Positions 10,801-25,800 of a DNA stretch of 64,000 bases are shown in pieces. The notes under the pieces were generated by a model. It was not told the origin of the DNA and made no database searches. It was given only the letters and a program-made list of their open reading frames with translations. The number at the start of each line of letters is the position of its first letter. Position 1 is the first letter of the stretch. Made by a program: the position numbers and the translations under genes. This stretch comes from CAYSPT01 sp964432985 (lineage in GTDB: Bacteria > Muiribacteriota > CAYSPT01): assembly GCA_964432985.1 (NCBI GenBank), contig CAYSPT010000010.1, forward strand, positions 48,802 through 112,801. Reading direction: 5' to 3'.

Positions 10801-13800
10801 CCAGCACGTTGGTGCTGTCATACACGGCGATTCCCTGCTCATTCCCGGCTACCAGTTCGTCGAACATCACCAGGCTGACCACCTTCGGAATTTCACCGAA
10901 TCGCACCAGTTCCGGATCCTTCACATCGCCGCTGGTGTTGCCGGCGTTGTCCTGGGCCCAGGCCACGGCGCCGAGATACCCGTCTCCCACGTCGCCGCCC
11001 ACGGTGAATTCGTACAGGTAGACCCAGGTGTCACCGCCGTCAGGCGATGAAGCTGTGTAGTTGTACGGCGCCTGGTCGTCGTTCTCGGCCCAGTTGACCA
11101 GCAGGACCTTTTCCTGCTCGGTGCTGGCCACCTGCTCGCTCTCTCCCTCGTCGGGATCGACGCCGCCGTGGAAGGCTTTGAAGTGCTTGTAGCTCCTCAG
11201 CGCCACCCGGCGTCCCTGGCCGTCACCATTCGCGTCGAAGACATCAATGTAGGACATCTCTTTGAGCGGATCTATCTCCAGGCCGCTGCGATCGGCGTTG
11301 ACGTGCCTGACGATGCACTTCAACATGAGCGGTACGGGGACGGACAGACCGGTAGCGGGATCGGTTTCGGTGTAGATGGTCTCGTCGTCCTGTACAGCCA
11401 CCCAGGCGCCGCCGTCCTTCTTGAAGAGCACCATTTCAACCGTGGGCTCCTCTATATCGATAAAGAAGTACCCCTTGTTGAGGCCCCACGGCAATGACAT
11501 ATCGTTACCCAGGTGCCCCTCGACTACGACACGGGCCACGCCGCTTGAGCCCACGCCGCCGTCGAAGTCCACGCGACCCTCGTAGAAGTAGCGCGGGTCG
11601 GGATCGGACGAGTCCAGCCTTGGCAGCAGATCGACCAGGATCTGCCGTCCGCCTTCCAGGTGCACGGTGGCCCTCGTCTTGCGGCCCATGAGAGGATCGA
11701 GGTTACGGTTGAACCGCACCCTCAGAGCTATGCGTTCGTCGTCCTGATCTGGTGCCGGCTCACGCGCTTCCACGTCGGTGCGGCCCACCGGCTTGAACGT
11801 GTCATCGGTGTCCGGCGAGTAGTTGAAATAGGTGTTGCCAACGATCTCGCCGCCGACCTCCAGGCCGACGATCCAGCTGGGACGAACTCCCTCGGTGAAC
11901 TGGTTGAACGCCACCTTCTCCTCGTCGAAGAAGTTGTACTCGCTGTACGGCTGCTGAGGATCATCGATGTACCGGGACAGGATATACGGCAAGTGCCGGT
12001 CGTCAGGCCGGTGCTGGTCGACCTGCAACGCCGACGTGTCCTTGGTCCGGTAGGTGTCGTCCTCCAGGCGGTCGCCCATTACAAGGACCGTCTCGCCCTG
12101 GGAGGTACGTATGAATATCTGCGCCACCTGCGGTATTTCACCCACGGTGAACAACCGGCCCAGCGCGTCCCACGTGGCCCCAGGTGCGTCAAGATCAGTT
12201 GGATTACCAGCCCGGTCACGCATGTTGAAGATCGTAGTTACGTCGCCTTCACCCAGGAAGTCCATCTCGCCGTTGCCCGCCGCCTGGTAGGCACCCAGTG
12301 CGTACCCGTTCTCCATGGTGTAGGTGAAGGTGTGGCCGTCCTGGGTCCCGGCGGGACCCGAGTAACGGCTGTCCAGGACGGTTCCGTCGATGACGTGCAA
12401 CTGACCGCCGGTATCGGCTATCGGGTAGTTAAGTGTATCTATCGGAGCCGCGGTGGGGGCAGAGCCGTCCGGATTGACGTTCCCGGTGAAGACCTTGACC
12501 ATCACGCTGAGGGGAGCCGATTCGGCCGTTATCAGGTCGGTGTACTTGTACACCAGGCCGCTGAGGAACTCGTCGGTCCACGCTGTGGCCAGGTGCCCCT
12601 GTGTCATGGTACCGACCTTCCGGTAGACATCGGAGCGCCGCTGCTGGTCGACCAGCCAGTCGTTCTTTACCCAGACTTCCGCGGCGTAGATGGGAGCGTT
12701 CTTGTCCAGGAAGATGTACCCGCCGCCGGTTTCCGACACCATGTTGTCGAACTTGAAGTATCCCCTGAGGTCGAAGCGCATGGACCCTGAACGGCTTCCC
12801 ATCACCGCCGGGGCCTTATCCAGCTTGACCACCGCCTTGTACAGGTGGAGCTGGCTGTCTGCCACGCCTGATTTCTTGAAGTCATCCTGATCGGGCACCT
12901 GGTTGAACGGCACCGCCTCCAGCTTGTAATCGGGAAGCAGCACGCCGTCGGGAGTCATGACCTCCAGCCAGGCGTGGGAAACCACCGTGCTGCCTTCCAT
13001 GTGGTGGACAGCCCGGTTGGTCCTCACCCAGAAGGTGATGGTCTCGGTGGTGACCGGACGGATGATGGGCGCCGGTATTTCGCCGCCCTCGTAGTTGTGG
13101 TAGTCGATGGTCTGGCCGTTTTCGACGTTCTGCCAGTCGCGGTTGATCCAGACTCCCTCATCGATGTAGCTGTCGTGTACCAGCACACCTTCGTCGTCGG
13201 TGACCTTGACCACCTCGAAGAGCGGAATTTCGGCCACCGTCAGAAGCGGCACGTCCGCCAAAGTGGGATTGAACATGTACGTGACGGTGCCCCGCACCAG
13301 TCCCGTGGGCACGTTGTCCGCCGAGTCCTTAAGCACCAGGTCCTGGCCGCTGCCGGAGTTCTTCAGGTGGACATTGCAGTCCTCCATCAACGCCGGTAAG
13401 GTAATCAGGTAAACATACCTTACCAGGTCCTCGTCGGCGAACTCCTGGTCCAGGCCGAACTGGATACCGTTCGGGTCGTCGGGTTTGGAGTGGCCGGTCC
13501 AGTTGAACACCGCGGTGAGACCCTGGATCGGATCGACGGGCAGCGGTGTGGCATCGGGGTTGGCACCCGAAGGAATGTCCACCGTCACCCAGAAATACGC
13601 GGGTTTCACGTTCCCGGACAGGTCACGTTCCCGCTGCAGCAGCCCGCCGGTGATCTCTTTGGGCCGGCTGGCCAGGCTGAACGGGGTGTTCTCGTTAAAC
13701 TCGTACACGTGAACTTCCACCACCGGGGCAACGGTGTCCACGAACATGTATCCCTCGTTCTCCCCGGTGAACTCCTTGAAGTGCTGGTAGGCGTTGATCT

Positions 13801-16800
13801 TCACCGTACCGCTGCCATCGGGCACACCCCAGGAGGACGCGTCGAGCGGGACGATGATTTCGTAACCGTACCCGAACCGCCCGGCGCCGGCATCCGGTTC
13901 GTGCCGCCCGGCGCCGATAGTGGTTATCGGCGTCAGGGTCTTGGGGACGGTCCAACCGGACAACGTCACGTCTACCCAGGCATGAGCAGGCGGAACCGTC
14001 TTGCCGTCGGACTGTACAGGCAGCGGCCGCGGTGTCCGGAACTCAAGGGCCACCTTTTCCTTCCGTACCGGCCGTACCGGGAAGGTGAATATCGACCGGT
14101 CGGGACGATGGTTGAAGAAGGACAGGCCGTCCCCGCGGGGATCAAGTTTCCCGAAGGGATCGGTCTGGTTTGAGCCGCCTATCTCGGTGGAGTCGTCGTA
14201 CACCCTGGGACCGTTCCCATCGCCCTTTCTCAGGAAGATCTGGGAGATCTCCACCCGCTCGGTGATGTAGAACAGTTCGACCCACTCGGCCTTGGCACTG
14301 ACGGGATTCTCGCTGCCGAACTCGTTACCGCCGGTGTCCTCGATGACCAGGAGCGCTTCCACCGCCCCGTCACCGATGTCAGCGCCGGGTATGTCGATTG
14401 TAAAGTTGAACTCGTAGAAGCCCGGTACCCGTGTCTGGGCAGGCGGTTTTACCTTGACCACCTGCGACAGGTTGCCGGACTCGGAGGTGAACAGATCGGT
14501 GTCGCTGACGGCTGTGGTAAAGGCGGTGGAACCGTTCCAGGTGAGCCACCTGGTGCCGCCGTCGGCCCCGGTGAACCTGATCTTGTGTATCGGGTACCGT
14601 CTCAGCACAGAGAGATCAACCGCGTCGGGGTTGGTGTGGTGTGCATCAAGAGTCACACCGAACTCGAGCTTGTCGGTGCGGCCGCCGGCGTAGATGTCCG
14701 ACGGGACCGATACCACAAGCCGCTCGGTCCCTCCATCGTCTACCCTGACGACTTCGAAGCCGGTGCCCGGTGCCGGCGGGTCACCCCGGTAGAGGAACGA
14801 GTCCGTCGCCGCCGTCATGGTCGGATCATCGCGGTCGAAGTAAACAAATCCTTCGTCCTCGCGGTCCGCCTCCGGATACATGACATAGCCCCAGAGGAGG
14901 AACTGGATGGACTGGTTGGGCGCGCTGAGGACCTGGTTCTGCTGGTTGTCCAGGTTGACCGTGGCCACGTAGGAGTAGTTGGGCTCCTGCACCCAGGAGA
15001 AGGTGTCTTCGGTGAGCGTGTGCGAACCGTCCTCGAAGGAGCCGAACGGTCCAAACCCCTCTTTGTCCTTTTCCAGGATGATGGTGCGGTTTATCCCGGT
15101 CTGCGGGGACATGAAGGAGAATTGCAGGGTACCCTCGGTGTTCCGCTGGTGCCCTTGCTTGGGTTTCAACGGGCAGTTCGTCTGCAGGTATACCTTCAAC
15201 ACTTCCGGCGTTTCCAGGGTGAGCAGGTCTTCCTCGGAAACGGGGCGGATAGTCTGACCCGTCACCGCCTGGCCGTGCTGGTAATTATCGTAGGCCACAT
15301 CGCCGTGCGCCCCGGTCTGGAGCCACTCGCTGCCTGGCTTGCGGAACACGGCCACATCGTCGGTGTCCAGGACCACTACTTCGACGAATTCAGGCTTCTC
15401 GATGATACGCAGGAAATAATCGTCCGTGGTATCCCAGGCCGTTGTGGACGGCCCGTTCAGAGCGCTGTCCTGCGCTTCGAACGTGGCGAATACTTCTCCG
15501 TCGTTCAGGTACTCGGGCAGGTCCACGTAGATGGTGTAATGCAGCGTGTAGTTGGTCCCGCCCCAGACATACTCTACCTCCGGCTGGTCGTAGCTCATCA
15601 CGTCCAGGCGGGTGTTGCCAAGGATATTGTAGCTGAGTATCTTGAGCGGCGGGTTCTCCAGCGGCGTCTTGGACGGGTTGGCGCCGGTGACGGTGACTTC
15701 GATCTTCAACGGAATGACCTCGCAGAGGTGGTCGGACATCCTGGTCGTCTTCTCGATGTCGCTGCCGATGGGAACCGTGTCCCAGTCGCCCCGCGTGTTC
15801 TGGCGGTACAGCTTCACGTCGGTGATGGCGGGCGGCGTGGTGTCGATGAAGAAGTTACCGTGCGCGCTGCCCGTCAGGTTTGCGAACTCGACATAACCGG
15901 ACACCTCCACGGTGGCGCCTCCGCTGGCTGTACCGTCTAGCATGTTGGGATGGCCCTTCAGCCCCAGCTTGCAGGCGTAGTTGTACATCGGCTTATACCT
16001 GTTTGTGGAGAAGTGGATGTTGTTGGCCGGCCGGCCCGCTTTGTCGAAGACATAATCCGAAAGCTCCCCGTAGGAATCCGGGTTGGTGAAGAACCCTTCC
16101 GCGGCCGTGCCCAACTCCAGGGCGGCCAGTTCCGGGCTGCTTCCCGGAGCGTGAGGCTGCAGGTAGACAGCCGCTTCGCCGTAACCAAGTATCCGGTTGC
16201 TGCGGACCACCACCAGGCGCAGGTCCTCGTTACCCACGGCCTTGAACGACTGGTCCTTGGCCGGGTTGTCCGGGTCCGGATCGAAGTTTTCGTAGATGGT
16301 GCTGCCTATCTGCCAGCTTGGGATACCGTCATCATCGTGGTCGCGGATGGTGCTGTACACCGGCTCACCCTGGGAGTTCTGCAGCTCGAAGGACACGAAC
16401 TGGGGCCGCTCGGTAATATCGAAGACTTTCCAGTTGTCGATGCTGTTACGGTTACCCGCGTTGTCAGAAAACTCGATATCCACGGTGTATTCGCCGTCGG
16501 CCAACTCTTCTGGCAAAGCCACACCATAGGAGAAGACGTACTTGCCCGTCTCCCCCGTGTCGGCCGGGGTCTGCACCCGGGCGCGGTCGGCGATTTGAAC
16601 ACCCTGGAAGTCGTCGAGTGCCGAATCGCCGAAATCGTCGAATATCGGCCAGCGGGATATCTTCAACGGATGGTGCTTGGGAGCCACCAGCGGGAAGTCC
16701 TTCTGGACGAATATCTGGGTCAGGTCCGGATTGGTCTTGAAGATTTCTATCTCGTAATTGACCAGGATCTGCTCGCAGCGGTTGGCGATGTAATTGGTGT

Positions 16801-19800
16801 TCTTCAGCATCCACTCTCCAACCTTTTCGCCGTCCACGTAAGCGGACACTTCGAACTCGGGAGTCTCCAGGTCGATGTAGAACGCCGCGTCGCCGCCGCC
16901 GATTTCATAATCGGCCAGTGCCTGGCCGCTGCTCCGGTTGGGGTTCGGCACGAAGCCCTCGATGAGAAGCCGCGCCGGTCCTGATTCAGTCACCAGGTCC
17001 ATCAGCGAGCGCGGCACACCGATTGTGTATGAGAAGGTGGGAATGAATCCGGCCTGCTCGTCCGGTTTCCGGTCGTCGAAATCCGGGGCTGTTGCCAGCA
17101 TGGAGGGCCAGAGAGGATCGCCCACGGCAGTCCAGGTCACCTGGTCTTCATCCAGGACACCGGTCTGCAGGACGACCCGCGGGTACTGCCTGTCCAGATC
17201 GAACACCAGAGCGCGGTTAGTCTGGAACAGCAGGTCCAGCGCCTCATTGGTCACCGGCTTTATCCGCTGGGTGTCCACTGATGCCTCCGGGTTGAAGTTC
17301 TGATAATCACGCTCGTCCGTGCCGGTCCAGCTCGAATCTTCGGGGTAATTGTCCTTACGGCGGTGGACGATTTCCTTGAGCCCCGTCAGGTGCTCGGGAG
17401 CACGGGTGGGATCGTCCAGAATTTGCGCCCGTACGATTTTCGGCGCCTCAACGACCATATAGAGCGGATCGGCCACGTACACCATGTTGTTACCGGCATT
17501 GTCCTCCGCCTCGAAGTTGGCGGCGATGAAGCCGTCGGCCACGTTGCCCGGCAGGCTTAATTCGTAGGTGTACGTAATCTTCTTGTCACCGGGAACTGCG
17601 TTGACGGACGTGGGTGTGATTTCCGTGTCGGTGTAGGTCTTGGGGAAATCAGCCGGGTCGCACAGTACGTAGTACCTGAGCGAATCGAACGGGTCCTGCT
17701 CCAACTGGCCGCCGTCGGGGTTGGCGTTGTCGATGATGACCGTGACCAGGAACGGAATCGGGGTGGAGAAACCGGTCTCGTAATTGGTAACCTTGTCAAG
17801 CACGTCTCCCTCGTCGGGAGTGCAGATGACCGTGATCGTCGGGGCCGAGTTGTCTACGTAGAAATACGCGGCCTCGCTGCCCGACAGGTCCTTGGCGGAT
17901 ATGTTCGGTATGGCCTGGTCCAGGGTCTCGTTTTGGGAGTATCCCATGAAGGTCACCGTGGCAATTGCTTCCTCGTAGGTTTTCAGGTCCACCGGCAGCG
18001 GGAATAATACGGCGTAAGTGTATACCGGGATGGCCGCGTCCGGGTTGAACCTGAACTCCGGCCCCCAGACCTCGTCGACCCACGGCTGATCCGCTTTGAG
18101 CAGGTAAGCGTTACGGGCGATCCCTCCCATTATCGGCGTGACGCCGTCGCTTTCCTTGAAGGTGACCTCGGCGCGGGCGTGCCCCTGGTCGGAGTCCGAT
18201 CCCAGTTCCAGCTGGCGGTTCGTCCTGGCTAGCAGGAGCACTTCGTCACGCCACTCGTCGGAGTACTTGGAATTGGGGAACTTGGCGCTGACAGTCTTGA
18301 CCGACTGCTGCCCCACGGGCATGCTGGGCTCGTAGTTCTTGTAGGTGTTGTCCCCGATGGTCCAGTGGTCGGGATACCCGTCGGCGCCAGCCCGCCCGGC
18401 ACGGTCGATCACGTCGGTGGTCTGGAACACGATTTCCTGGTACAGGGCCGGGTAAACACCACCGGAAGTAAGCTGCTTGCGCTGCCAGGTGTGCACCTTG
18501 ACCACGTCGAAGCTGACCTCTTCCGCCATGCATGTCAGGGTTGTCACGTCCACTTCACCGGTGGAGTTACCGGCGCTGTCCACGGCCTCGACCACTACTC
18601 CCAGCCAGCCGTCACCCATGTTCCTGGGCAGGTCGAAGGAGTAGGAGTAGTAATGCTCTATCTCGTTGCCGACTTGAACACTCTTGCACTCCGGAGCCGG
18701 CAGGTCGTCGAACATGGCCGGGTTGCCGTGGATATCCACGTAAGTCAAGCGCTTAAGCGGCGGCACCTCCAGCGGAGCCTTGTTCGGATTGACTTTGGTC
18801 ACTCTGATTTTTATTATCGCCGGAATGACGTCGCAGAGTCCGGTGGTAACGTCGGTCTTCTTGAGCATGTATCCACGGCCGGCTTCCAGCAGCAGTGACG
18901 GGTCGAGTTCGGGATAGGTGACGTTGATTTCGGTCTCCAGAGCGCCCTGGGCTGAGATATCCTCGTACATCGACACGGCGAATTCCGGGGCCTCGTTGTC
19001 CACATAGAAGTACCCCGTGTCTTCGCCCACCAGGGTTTCGTTGGCGATCAAACCCTGGAGCCGGTTGCGGTTGAAGTCATCGATGAGACCCCGGTCGAAC
19101 AGGTCATCGTAGATGCCATGGATGTCCTGCCACCGGACGAACCCTTTCACCTTCACCTGAGCGATACCGGAAGAACGCCCCTTGACGTCAACCGGTGCGC
19201 TGTAGGTGTACACGGGAGCCCGATTAGACAGGAAAGCCGGACTTCCTCCAGCACCCGGGGCCGGGTTTACCGTACCGTGATCGACCAGCAGCTCGTCCAT
19301 CTGGTAATTGATGGTCTCTTCCACGGTCCCGGTATCAGGATCGTACCCGTACCCGATCTGCACCGTGGGCCAGGTGTTGTCCGTTTCATCCATGGAGTAC
19401 GGGAAGAGCTGGCGGTTGGGCCGGCTCCAGATGAAGACCTCTCCCGACCCGCTCACGCCGGAGACAGCTTTGAAGGTCTGATCCGGAAGCAATTTGGTCG
19501 GATCCAGGTTGAAGTAGGTGACCTCCCCGATGGTCCAATTGATTTCGTCGTCGGGCTGCAGGTAATCGTAGGCACACACGTTGTCGCCGCTGGTGTCACC
19601 GGAATTCTTGACCTCCCAGAGCACGAACTTCGGACGCTCGGTGATGGAGAATATCGGGCCGGTGGGACCGAGTTCGGGTCTCCGATTGCTCTCGGTATCC
19701 ACCATGTTGCTGATATTGCCGGCATTGTCCTGGGCCTGGAAGATGGCATTGACCGATCCGTCATCGGCGGTGCCCCAGATAGAGTAACCGCCATCGAACC

Positions 19801-22800
19801 GGTAGGTGCAGTCCAGGCTGCCGTCTGGCTGGACTACGCTCTGGGCGATGGGTACCCGCAGGTACTCAGGCAGGTCGCTCCGGTTGGCCAGACGATAGAT
19901 CCAGCCGGTGGTGCCGGAGCCGTCGAGAGCGTCGATGTGCGGGTTGCTCTCCTCCCACCTGAGGCTTCTGAGCGGGGAGACAATCATCGGCGTCAGATCC
20001 GGATTACCGTACTTGACCGCGACCTTCACGATCACCGGCAGCTGCTGGGCTTCGCCGGTACGATAATCGGTCTCCTTCAGGATGACGCCGCCGTCAATAC
20101 GGGCCCCATCCAGGTCATAGGCTTCCACCATGAAGGTGGGCTCGCGATTGTCGACGAAGAAGTGCAGCCACTCCACCCGGTAGAGGCTCTCGTAGCGGTA
20201 GCCGTGGAGCTTGATGAACGCCACCGCATCGGTGATGTCGGAGTTCATCTTCGACTTGTTCGACCAGACCGAATTGCTGGCATCTTCCTTGCGCGGCACG
20301 GTGAAGTTGGTTGTCCACCAGAACCCGCTGGACTGCTGTCCGCCCGAGAACTTCGCCTTCTTGATCTCGTCCGGATCCGGCAGGTCGGCCACGTTCTTCT
20401 GCGGGCTGTTCCAATAAGGAGTGATGTACCAGTCCCTGGCCTCGTTAGCGTAGGTGTCCGGGTTGTCGGTGCAGGTGAGCTCCTGCCAGTCGTTGAAGGT
20501 GTCCCAATCGTCGTTGAGCGGTTTCGTCGAACGTACCTCGAAACGGAACCTCAGCGGTAGGACATAGAAAGATTCCCTGGTCATCTTCTTGCAGAAGATC
20601 TTTATCTGGTCGAACTCGATGTCCTGACCGAAATCCATGACGATGTATTCAGCCCGGGAGGTCTTCATCCCCTCTGAAACCCAACCCGTGCCCAGATTAC
20701 CGTCGGCGGCAGAGGAAGCGCGGTAGCCGCGGTGATCGGACGAGTAAGAGGCTACAGCTACCGGTTCGATAGATTCGAATCCCTTGATGACCTTCAGTTC
20801 ATCAAAGCCTACATAGCTCTGATTGCCTTCGTCATCGTACCCGAACAGCTTCTGTTTGTCACGGTTTCCAGAAGCCGGTATCCGCACCATGAGGTAGCGT
20901 CCGCTGGCCGTCTGACCCGCGGCGTTCACCGGGAAGGTATGCCACCGCCCCCAGTAAACCATGGCATCTACGTGGCTGAGCGGCTTGTCGTCGCTTTCAT
21001 CGTATACCGGTTCGTCAAGGCCGCTGTACACGATCTGGTTGTTTTCATCCAGCTTGTAGGGGTTGGCGCCCAGGTCGCGGCCCTGTATCTGCATTTTCAC
21101 CACTTCACCGGCCTTGACTGCTTTGATGTACTGCTGTTTGACCGGTACCAGCGGGTTGAAACTCTTGACGTTAGGTAATTCGGGAGCCAGCTTCCAACCC
21201 GGGTGCGGGCGTATGACATCCCGTACATTGGGCTCACCCGGCTCCGCGTGTCCGCTGTCTTCACCCAGATCGCCGGTTTCCGCCATCCCGTCAATCCCGA
21301 TGTCGTCGGTGGCCGGATTGAATCCGTTCCTGATACCGAGTCCCGTGTACCAGGCGATCATGTCGTTCTCCTCGTCGAACAGTTTGGCCGCAACGAACTT
21401 GGGCTCTTCTGCGATACCGAACCAGATCACTCGATCCACCCGGTGTTTGGCAGGATAGGTGGCGTTTTTATAGGCACGGTCGGCGGCGGACACCAACAGG
21501 GTGTACGCCTTGCTGTTGTTGGCGCTCACGTTGTTGAAGCCCATGTCCGCCGTGACAGAGAAGTCGATCGGGAATCCCCAATCAGGATCGGCGGCGTCCA
21601 GTTCGAGCGTGGGAGTGTAGTGCACGCCGCTGCCCGAAGGCTTCACGGAGATGTCCGGATCATCGGGAGTTTCTATGCTGATTCCGTTAGGATACTTGGC
21701 TCCCACATCATCCGCGTACGACTTTATTTCCAGCGGCTGACCGGACAGGACAATGTTGTCGTACACCTTTGCCCGGGACGGAGGAAGCTGTCCCTTGGCG
21801 ATGTAGACCTTGATAGTTGACGAATCGATTCCGCTCTCCTCGTAACTCTCGTAGCCGAAATGGAGCGGGTCGCCGCGGGTTACGTCTGTCATCTTTATAT
21901 CAAAGGTGGGAGTAAAGCTCGTGACCAGTTTGCCCTCTTCCGGAGGCAGGGCGGTGACCACGAAGGGCCGCGGCGAGTCGGGGAACCCATCGCCGTCGGT
22001 GTCCATCAGGTCTCCCTCGTCGTAGGAGAAAAAGCCATTGCCGCCCGGAGCGAGTTCTTTCCACACTTCCCTGACGGAGAGAGTACTGCTTCCGGAGGAA
22101 ATCCGTATCTCCGGTACCCTTGGTGCCGAGAAGTCCTGGATGAACCGTCCCTGCAGGGCAGTGACATTCTTGACCTTCCCGTCGTTGGCTCCGGCGGTGG
22201 CGCCCATCCAGACGGTGTCGTTCTGGGCCTGCCCCTTCCAGTCAACGTATGACCGGGGCTCGAGCCAGGTCCCGTCGTAAAGCCGGCCGGTGAAGTCGGC
22301 GGTGCCGTACTCGGGAGCGAGAGCCGCCCAGTTGCCGGCCACCACGGTGGATGAGAGGTCGCGGATCTTAACATTGTCGATCCATATCGTGCCGCCGTTG
22401 CCGCCGATACCGAAATACAGCTTATTGAAGGTCTGTGTGCCGGTGCGGGCCGCACTGGCAAGCTGTACGTAGGTCTGTCCATCCTCGACGAACAGGCTGA
22501 CGGTATCCTGGGTCACCTGCACCTTGAAGCGGTTCTTCTGATCCCACCCCGGCAGTATGGTTCGACTCATGGCTCCATACTTGCTCGAACCGCTGCCATT
22601 GGCCTTCTGGTAAATGTAGTAGTTGTTCGGATGGGAGCCCTGCCCCTGGCAGTAAATTCTGACACTGACCAGGTTGCTGCCATTCTCTTCCAGAAGCAGT
22701 TCCATGGGACGGTCATTTACCAGCGAAAGCATAGTACAGTCGAAGGCTACTTCAACATTCTCCAATTCTATGGGGAGTTCCGCAAAGCAATTATTACTGT

Positions 22801-25800
22801 TGGCGCTCTTGATCCCGAGCTGTCCGTTATCGTACAGGACCGTACCGGAATACCTCTGGGTCCAGCCGCTCTCCGCCAGGTCCAGCGGCTGCACGTACAC
22901 GTTGTCGAACTGGACATAGCTTCCGTTGGTTTGCAGAGATATCTGGCCCTTCTTCGAGAAGCCGAGCACGTCGGTCATGGCAATCTGAGGAGCGATGTCA
23001 CCGAAACCGTAGTAGCCGGAAGTGATGCCGGCCTCGATCTTGCGGCCCTGGACGGTGATCTTGAACCGGTACCAGGTATTCCGGGTGACATTCATCCCGC
23101 AGGATTTTTCGGCCATCTTCACCCAGTGGGAGGGAGTGTTCTGCCGCCACAGAGAAATCTTGTCGGTGGACTGGCTGATGTTAATCTGATAACCCCGGCC
23201 GGAGTTGTCCATGCGGAAACCCAGTCCGGCTTGATTACCACTGCGGATATTGAACCGCCCTTCGAACACATAATCTTTCCAGAGACGGTCACCGGCCAAA
23301 GCAATTCTACTGCCACTGGTGTTGGTCTGGGCCATGTAGCCGCCCGGCTGGATGAGCCAGGTGCCCGACTTGCGGGTCCAGCCGCTGGGAACGTCATCGG
23401 AGAAATCGTCGGAAAACAGGTCGAAGGTGTCCTTGAATACCAACCCGCCGCTGGCGTCCTCCGCCGACGCCACGGGATCAACCGGCATTACGCCGTGGTC
23501 CTTGTTCAAGACCGGTGTCTCCATGTTGACATAGAGCTGGTCCGCCTTGTCGGACACCTCGGTAAACGCCAGGTGCTTGCCTTCTCCGAAATGCCTCTTG
23601 GGCCGGTACACCAGCTGGTACAGCTCCCCGGCTTTGCCCTTGACCTCTTCTTCGAGCCTGACGTCGGTGCGGTCCAGGCTCCACCATTCCACCGTGGCCC
23701 CCGTCTCCGGATCGGGTGTCTCCAGCGCCATGGGCACCAGGAAGGTGGTCCGGCTCAGCTGGTCCTCCAGGAACATGATTTCGGTCCGGCCGGGGGAGAG
23801 CCGCAGCTTTACGTTGTCGTCGTCGGTGATGCCGTTTTCGTTGACCACGTCGTTCCACGAAAGCTGATAGTACGGGCTGCTCTCTTTTTCACGGTTGTAC
23901 TCCCACGTAAGGAAGTCACCGTATGACACGCGGTCCACACCGTAAGCCAGGAGGTTTGGTCCGCTCCCGCCGGACTTCTGTCCGTACCGTGATCCGATCT
24001 CTTCAATAGAGGGCTCGAGAGGATCGTACATTTCCGTGTGAATGTACACCGCGCCGAAGTCCATGACCGTACCCCAGCTGTGAATCTTGCTCTGGTCACG
24101 GCCGTCTTTGAGCTCGAAGGTGAGGCGCTTTTTGTTGGTCTTTTCGACCTCCACCTGGGAACGCATGTCCATGAGTGACTGGACGATGACCGGTGGAGCG
24201 CTGTCACGCACGATGACGTCGGCGTAGTCGCGGCCCACGATCGGGAACGTGGTGACGCTGTCCCAGATCCAGGTGGAAGGATTGCTGCCGCCCACCTGCC
24301 AGTGGAACTGGTTGCCCGTGGCGGCCACGCCGCCGTAGTTGGTCTGAGCCAGGTCGAGCCAGACCTCGTTCCACTTGTTGCGGACCAGTTCCTGGTCCAC
24401 CCGGAAGTAGCCGTCCCGGTTCCTGTCGCTTGTCACCATCTCGTAGCGTCCCTCGGAGAGGTCCCTGACGTAGAACCTTATCCACGAGGCGCCGCTGCCG
24501 GGTTTCACCCACACCCGGACGTACCGGGACGTCTTCATGTCGAGCACACCCTGGGTGTACGGACGCCCGTAGGTAACATCGCTGGTGTCGATGCTGACTT
24601 GTACGGCGCGTTTGCCGATTTTGGCGTCCTCTGTCAACCGCAGGGTACCGAACTGGGCCCCGTTGGTCATCTTCCAGAACGTCTCGAAGGGACCACTGTT
24701 GCTGCAAAGTATGTTGGGACAGATGTCCTCGCTGCCCTTGGCCCAATTCGTTTTACATGCGCGGCACTCCTCCCACGCCGCGTAAGACGAGTTGCCCAAG
24801 CGGCTGCGGCCGAACTGCATGTCGTTGAAGGTCCGCGGTGAGACGGTTCCTTCTTTCAATCCGTCCATTACTTCACTTATCGGGGTGGTGCTGCCGTTGC
24901 CCCGCAGCGAAATGTAGGCCGGGACATCGATGGCCGGTATTCCCGTGGCCGGGGATTCACCCACGTTGCTGACGGTGGCCGACACCTTGTAGCGGTGCGC
25001 GCCGTAGACCAGTTTCCCAGGCAGGGACGCATAAGCATACTCCCCGACGGTGGCTCCCGCCGGCGCCGCCGGCCACGTCTCAGGCGGAAGCGCCGTTCCC
25101 ACGTAAACTTCGGTGGTCAACGGTTCCCCGCTCTCGTCGGCGACCCCGTACCCCGCCTGCCCGGCAGCGTTGTTGTCCTTGCCGTCGTACTCGGATATGG
25201 AGTGCTCGTTCACCAGCAGATCGGCGAATCCCTGCCAGGAGAACGTGAACTCCATGACGTCCTTGAAGGTGAAGTTGACCTCGTCGAGAATCGGGCTGTA
25301 TATGGGCGTGCTGACGCCCTTAACCATGTCGTAGCCGGGAGTCATCTCCACCCAGTACTGCATGAATCCCTGGTTCAAGAGGACGAAGTCCTGGTCGCTG
25401 GTGCCGTCCTTCGTCATGGTGAAGGTGGTGCCCGCAGAGCCGTCGGGGCCGATGAACGAGTTGTCCAGGAGGTCCTCCACCGTACTGCCGGTACGTACCT
25501 TGAACTTCATGCCGCCGCCGAACCGCTCGCCGTCCCAGCCGACGTTCTGCATTATGCCGAAGTTCTGGACATCGAGAATCTCCGACAGGGCCACACCGCG
25601 GTCCTGGACGAACCTGATGGTTTCTTCCGGCGACCACAGCACCCGCTGGCTGATCTCCGTGCGCGTCCGGTTGGAGGGGGCGCGCTCCACGATGCTGTTG
25701 CGGGGGGCCAGCCCGACCCGGAGGCTCTCGCCCCAGCGGAACATGTCGCAGGTGAGGCTGTTCCCGGTGCTGATGGTAGTCCAGCCGTCGCCGGAGACCC

